Assembly (NCBI GenBank): GCA_000750105.3
Contig: JPHH03000157.1
Location: 1-11,087 of the forward strand
Length of the DNA stretch: 11,087 nucleotides
Direction of reading: 5' to 3'
DNA from: Tolypocladium sp. Sup5 PDA-1
Lineage: Eukaryota; Ascomycota; Sordariomycetes; Hypocreales; Ophiocordycipitaceae
Shown here: positions 8,151 to 11,087 of the stretch, piece by piece
Layout: every line of letters begins with the position of its first letter
Position numbering within the stretch: position 1 is the first letter of the stretch
The notes under the pieces: generated by a model
The model's database searches: none
Told to the model about the DNA's origin: nothing
What the model saw: only the letters and a program-made list of their open reading frames with translations
Translations under genes and position numbers: made by a program

Positions 8151-9450
8151 TATAATTACTAAAGGTACTAGGACTATATTTACCTTAGGCCCTATAGCCT
8201 CTTAGCTTTTATAAATATATTTAGCTATCCCTAAAAGTTTAGTACTATAGATTAAATATATTATTTCTATAAGTTTATAAAAATAAGTTTTTTCTTTATC
8301 TCTTATAGAGCTTAAGTTAATATTAAATAATTACTTTTTTATATAAGCTATTATAGTATTATAAATAAAAATATTAAGCCTCTCCCTTAACTTATTTAAT
8401 AAGGACCTTATATAATTAGCGTTTTAAGGGATAAAGGCTATAGTAGTAATCTTATTAAGCTTTATCTTACCCTTTCCCTTAATTTCTTATTAAACTTCTT
8501 TTACCCCTTTAGCCTTATTAATATAAGAGTCTTTAATTATCTATCTAAGCTATAGTATATACTTAACTAAGTTATTAAGTAATATTAGGACTTTCTTATA
8601 TATAACTTCTTATATAATACTCTTAAGGAAGTATTTATACTTTAACTCTAGGTTAAAGTAAGGTTTAAAGTATATAAGTACCTTCCTTACCTTATTAATA
8701 TTATTTATCTTTTTAATCCCTTATAATACTTCTAAGTTAAGGATAAATAATAAGTTAAGAGTTAGGATTATATAAGCTAGTAATATTATTTATTTATAAG
8801 CTTCTTTACCCTCTTATCTTTATCTCTTTTAATTATACTCTATAATATCTATATTAATAATAGTAATATAAATAGCTTCCCCCTTATCTTAGACTAATTC
8901 TAGGTCCTTCTTAAAGATAATTATAGAGGTCTTACTTACCCTTATATTATACTTAGGCTAAGAGGTAATATTAGTAGTTTAGGGCTTTATATAGCCCTTA
9001 AATAGCCTAATATAAACTTATTAAGGATCTCTTTTTCCTTAAAAGTTAGCTCTTAGTCTAGTTACTAACTTAATAGTAATTACTTAGCTTATAAGATAAA
9101 GAAAGAGGTAAAGTACTCTAGGTAAGCCTTAATTTAATAAATTACTAATTATTAAATATAAGTACTATAAGTAATAAATTACTAAACTAATACTAAAATA
9201 ATTATATTTACCTTATTTATATAGCTAATACTTATAATTATTATCTCTATATTAAAAATATATAGCCTAATACTAGAATTATACTTATATTTAAGGTAAG
9301 TAAGAGGAAGGTAGCTATTAAGGCTAGTATAATATTAATAATATTATTCTCTTTTTTAATAATTATTAAAGACTATATTAATATAAGGCTTATCTTATTA
9401 ATTATAATTAAATAATTCCTAGAATTAGATATAAGAATTAGTAATCTAGC

Positions 9451-9786
9451 CTTTATTTAGAGCTTAATAGATATACTCTCTATATTATAAGATACCCTTT
9501 ATTATTTTATAAAAAAGCCCTTATAGGTATAAAAAGAATAAGGTATTATTACCTTACCTATCTCGATAATTAAAGTAAAAAGGTTTAAATATTACTTAGA
9601 TTTCTTTAATAAATAAGTTTTTAGCCTAGAGATATAGCTAGATATAATATTAGTAAGATATTTTAGAATATTTATAAAAATAATCTATTATACTTATAAA
9701 TATAGGCATAAGTAAGGTATTTATATATTAGTCGCGGATATTATAAAGCTAGGTCTTAGGAGCAAGACTATTTAAAGAGGGGATAT
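9451..9786. other. degraded retrotransposon sequence before LTR copy A
   Basis: This segment is RIP-altered. A plus-strand frame reads ILVADIIKLGLRSKTI*RGD into the polypurine run, which resembles the tail of a retrotransposon pol gene. The minus strand could equally be the leader of the gypsy gag. The orientation cannot be settled from the sequence. CpA survives at 9707 and 9763. Confidence 0.3.
9774..9783 (+). promoter_or_regulatory. candidate polypurine tract (AAAGAGGGGA)
   Basis: A ten-base purine run ends three to five bases before LTR copy A. That is where the plus-strand primer of an LTR retrotransposon lies, just upstream of the 3' LTR. If real, copy A is the 3' LTR of a plus-strand element lying to its left. 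That conflicts with the minus-strand gypsy genes found there, so two elements would have to be nested. Confidence 0.4.
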
Positions 9787-9905
9787 TATATTATAACCTA
9801 GGCTAATAGGCTATAGGATAGGCTAGCTATATAAGCGCTAATATAGGCTATATAAAATAATAGTTAATATAATAGATTAATAAGCGGAGGAGCGATAGGA
9901 TCCCT

Positions 9906-9981
9906 AGGATTATATAAATAATCTAGGCGAGCCTATATAACCTAGCTTATTTACTATAATAGGATTATATAAATAATCTAG
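9906..9981. repeat. 21-bp subrepeat occurring twice in copy A
   Basis: The 21 bases beginning AGGATTATATAAATAATCTA occur at 9906-9926 and again at 9961-9981, 55 bp apart, in the part of copy A that does not align with copy B. If A is an LTR, this is its U3, where promoter subrepeats often expand and change. Confidence 0.8.
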
Positions 9982-10014
9982 TTAATCCTCTATAATCTAA
10001 GGGATTACGGCTAG

Positions 10015-10022
10015 TATATAAG
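10015..10022 (+). promoter_or_regulatory. TATA box in LTR-like copy A
   Basis: TATATAAG is followed by ACCCCTTAATTTCC and lies at the left edge of the block best conserved between A and B. In an LTR this would start the genomic transcript. RIP has probably silenced it. Confidence 0.5.
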
Positions 10023-10158
10023 ACCCCTTAATTTCCTTACTATAGTATAGATACCTCGCTAGCTTTTAATATATTATTCTAATATAGATATACTTATATT
10101 ACTTTAATACTCTTAGTTATAATTTACTATCTAAGATATCTAATTTATTACTATTATA

Positions 10159-10740
10159 ATAAGACTAGCCTAGTACTACGCCCTAACCTTTTTATTAATA
10201 TAAACCTCTAGTTTATCCCTTAGGAACCTAAACTATTATATCTTACTAGCCTTAAACTTAGTATAGTTAATTAATAAATATTAAGTAATTAAACGATCTA
10301 ATTATATTATAGAATAAGCGAGGTTTCGTAAATCTATAATAATATAAAATACAAGCTCGTTATATTATTATCGTTATTATATAGAAGTATATTTAGTAAT
10401 AGCTAGCGCTTATATAATAATCTTATAGCCGCGCTATATAGCTTTGCTTACGCTTATAATAGTAGTCTTCTATTAGTATTAAGTATTTTATATTCTAATA
10501 CTATAGTATTCGCTAAATTAATTAAAAAGTATATTAATATATAGCTAGGCTTCGAAATAAACATATATTTAAAAACTAATTATTTTATAGCATAGGTAAT
10601 ATCGCTATATAATTACCTTTCTATCCCTCTTATCTAACGCTATAAAAATTATATATGTAATTTAGCTACCGCGGTATAGTAATTTAGCTACTATAATACG
10701 CTGTTTTAAATATTAAATCGCAAATCCTACTAAGAGTAGC
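10159..10740. other. spacer between the LTR-like repeats, with a less mutated right part
   Basis: There is no gene. The left part (to about 10340) is as CpA/TpG-poor as the rest. From about 10340 to 10740 there are seven CpA/TpG (10352, 10445, 10562, 10591, 10656, 10702, 10721), so this DNA was RIP-altered less or is of lower copy number. TAGTACTACG at 10171 could be a RIP-altered primer binding site (TGG to TAG), but it is not placed exactly at the repeat end. No polypurine tract precedes copy B. Confidence 0.55.
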
Positions 10741-10850
10741 TATATTATAACCTAGGCTAACGGGCTACGGGATAGGCTAGCTATATAGGCGCTAATATAG
10801 GCTATATAGAATAATAATTAGAATAATTAATTAATAAATAATAGATTAAT

Positions 10851-10955
10851 ATAATCTATAAGATAGATTATATAATCTATAGGATAGATTATTAATAATC
10901 TATAGATTATTAGTAATCTATAGATTATAGTAATCTAAGGGATTATAGTAATCCC
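10851..10955. repeat. array of TAATCTATAGATTA-type palindromic units
   Basis: Units related to AATCTATAGATTA repeat about six times. They include a perfect 20-bp palindrome at 10893-10912 and end in GGGATTATAGTAATCCC. Copy A has only distant relatives of these units, so the array expanded or changed after the copies separated. Confidence 0.75.
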
Positions 10956-10981
10956 TAAGAGCGGTAGCGATCTATCGCTAA

Positions 10982-10989
10982 TATATAAG
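10982..10989 (+). promoter_or_regulatory. TATA box in LTR-like copy B
   Basis: TATATAAG sits in the same context as 10015-10022 of copy A, 967 bp downstream of it. Confidence 0.5.
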
Positions 10990-11087
10990 ACCCCTTAATT
11001 TCCTTACTATAGTATAGATACCTCGCTAGCTTTTAATAATACTCTTTAGTTATAATCTATTATCTAGGATATTCGATCTATTACTAT

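Larger units (their letters stand above)
7301..9450 (-). pseudogene. probable gag and N-terminal polyprotein of the gypsy relic, split by a solo LTR
   Basis: The region upstream of pol on the minus strand is where gag should lie. Long stretches read as protein with only RIP-type stops, for example ILLKKDN*IILLVRYKAT near 7300-7240, FNLELKYKYFLKSII near 8660-8610, and TFKEKEILNKFILGYL near 9050-9010. No zinc knuckle or protease motif can be identified, because RIP destroys TGY Cys codons. Two frames compete in 8900-9100, so frameshifts are likely. The solo LTR at 7871-8145 interrupts the region. The call rests on position and strand more than on motifs. Confidence 0.4.
9787..10158 (+). repeat. 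LTR-like direct repeat, copy A (RIP-altered)
   Basis: Copy A shares its start with copy B at 10741 (TATATTATAACCTAGGCTAA, then interspersed differences). It also shares a 61-bp block, 10010-10070, with 10977-11037 (one mismatch), and a right end running to TTACTAT. It has a TATATAAG box about 230 bp from its start, fitting a U3-R-U5 layout read on the plus strand. The ends TATT...TATA are what RIP would leave of TGTT...TACA. Compared with B it has TA where B has CG (AATAGG against AACGGG, CTATAGG against CTACGGG), and a 35-bp extra segment at 10071-10105. The middle, about 9870-10005, does not align with B. No target duplication is visible. LTR identity is an inference from structure. Confidence 0.65.
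10741..11087 (+). repeat. LTR-like direct repeat, copy B, runs off the window
   Basis: This is the second copy of the repeat at 9787, with the same start, the same 61-bp TATA-containing block and the same right-hand sequence up to the window edge. It keeps CpG at sites where A has TpA and lacks A's 35-bp insert. Its centre is a run of short palindromic units. B may be an LTR of a separate element continuing past the window, or the partner of A in a very short element with about 580 bp between the two. Confidence 0.65.

Noticed and set aside
1..11087. Organellar or naturally AT-rich (protist-like) genome
   Set aside because: AT richness alone would not remove CpA and TpG while leaving CpC, TpC and CpT. 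The unmutated islands and an ascomycete-type gypsy pol also fit RIP in a fungus.
9787..11087. A and B as the two LTRs of one intact short element (TRIM)
   Set aside because: No polypurine tract precedes B, no matching target duplication is visible, and the polypurine run before A suggests that A belongs to an element on its left. The idea remains possible but unsupported.

Overview
The window looks like a transposon graveyard from a filamentous ascomycete (Pezizomycotina) nuclear genome, heavily altered by repeat-induced point mutation (RIP). Outside three short stretches I can find by eye only nine CpA and no TpG dinucleotides in about 9.8 kb, while CpC, TpC, CpT and some CpG survive and TpA is hugely enriched. 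Specific loss of CpA/TpG is the RIP signature and is not simple AT richness. No intact protein-coding gene is present. In the RIP-altered parts every premature stop is TAA or TAG, because TGA cannot exist without TpG.

Layout. 1 to about 3400: AT-rich RIP-altered DNA that I cannot assign. About 3430 to 7300, minus strand: the pol region of a Ty3/gypsy LTR retrotransposon, read from high to low coordinates as a pre-RT linker, reverse transcriptase, RNase H and integrase. Catalytic positions are still locatable although most are mutated. About 7300 to 9450, minus strand: probable gag and upstream polyprotein of the same element, too degraded to name domains. 9787-10158 and 10741-11087: two direct copies of a degraded LTR-like repeat, each with a TATATAAG box, the second running off the window. 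They are separated by a 580-bp spacer whose right part is clearly less RIP-altered.

Two sharply bounded islands of normal base composition sit inside the dead gypsy element. The first, 5331-5906 (576 bp), splits the RT-RNase H junction. Removing it with one copy of a 3-bp TAA duplication restores the pol frame. It carries an array of about 24-bp units with a conserved decamer GACTTACACG and several small hairpins, and I do not recognise it. The second, 7871-8145, is a 275-bp solo LTR (TGT...ACA) with a perfect 5-bp target duplication ATAAC. Both are unmutated, so both most likely arrived after the gypsy copy was RIP-altered. Their small size may also keep them below the length RIP detects.

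Inferred history: gypsy insertion, RIP, then insertion of the two small unmutated elements. The unfamiliar 576-bp element is the part most worth pursuing.
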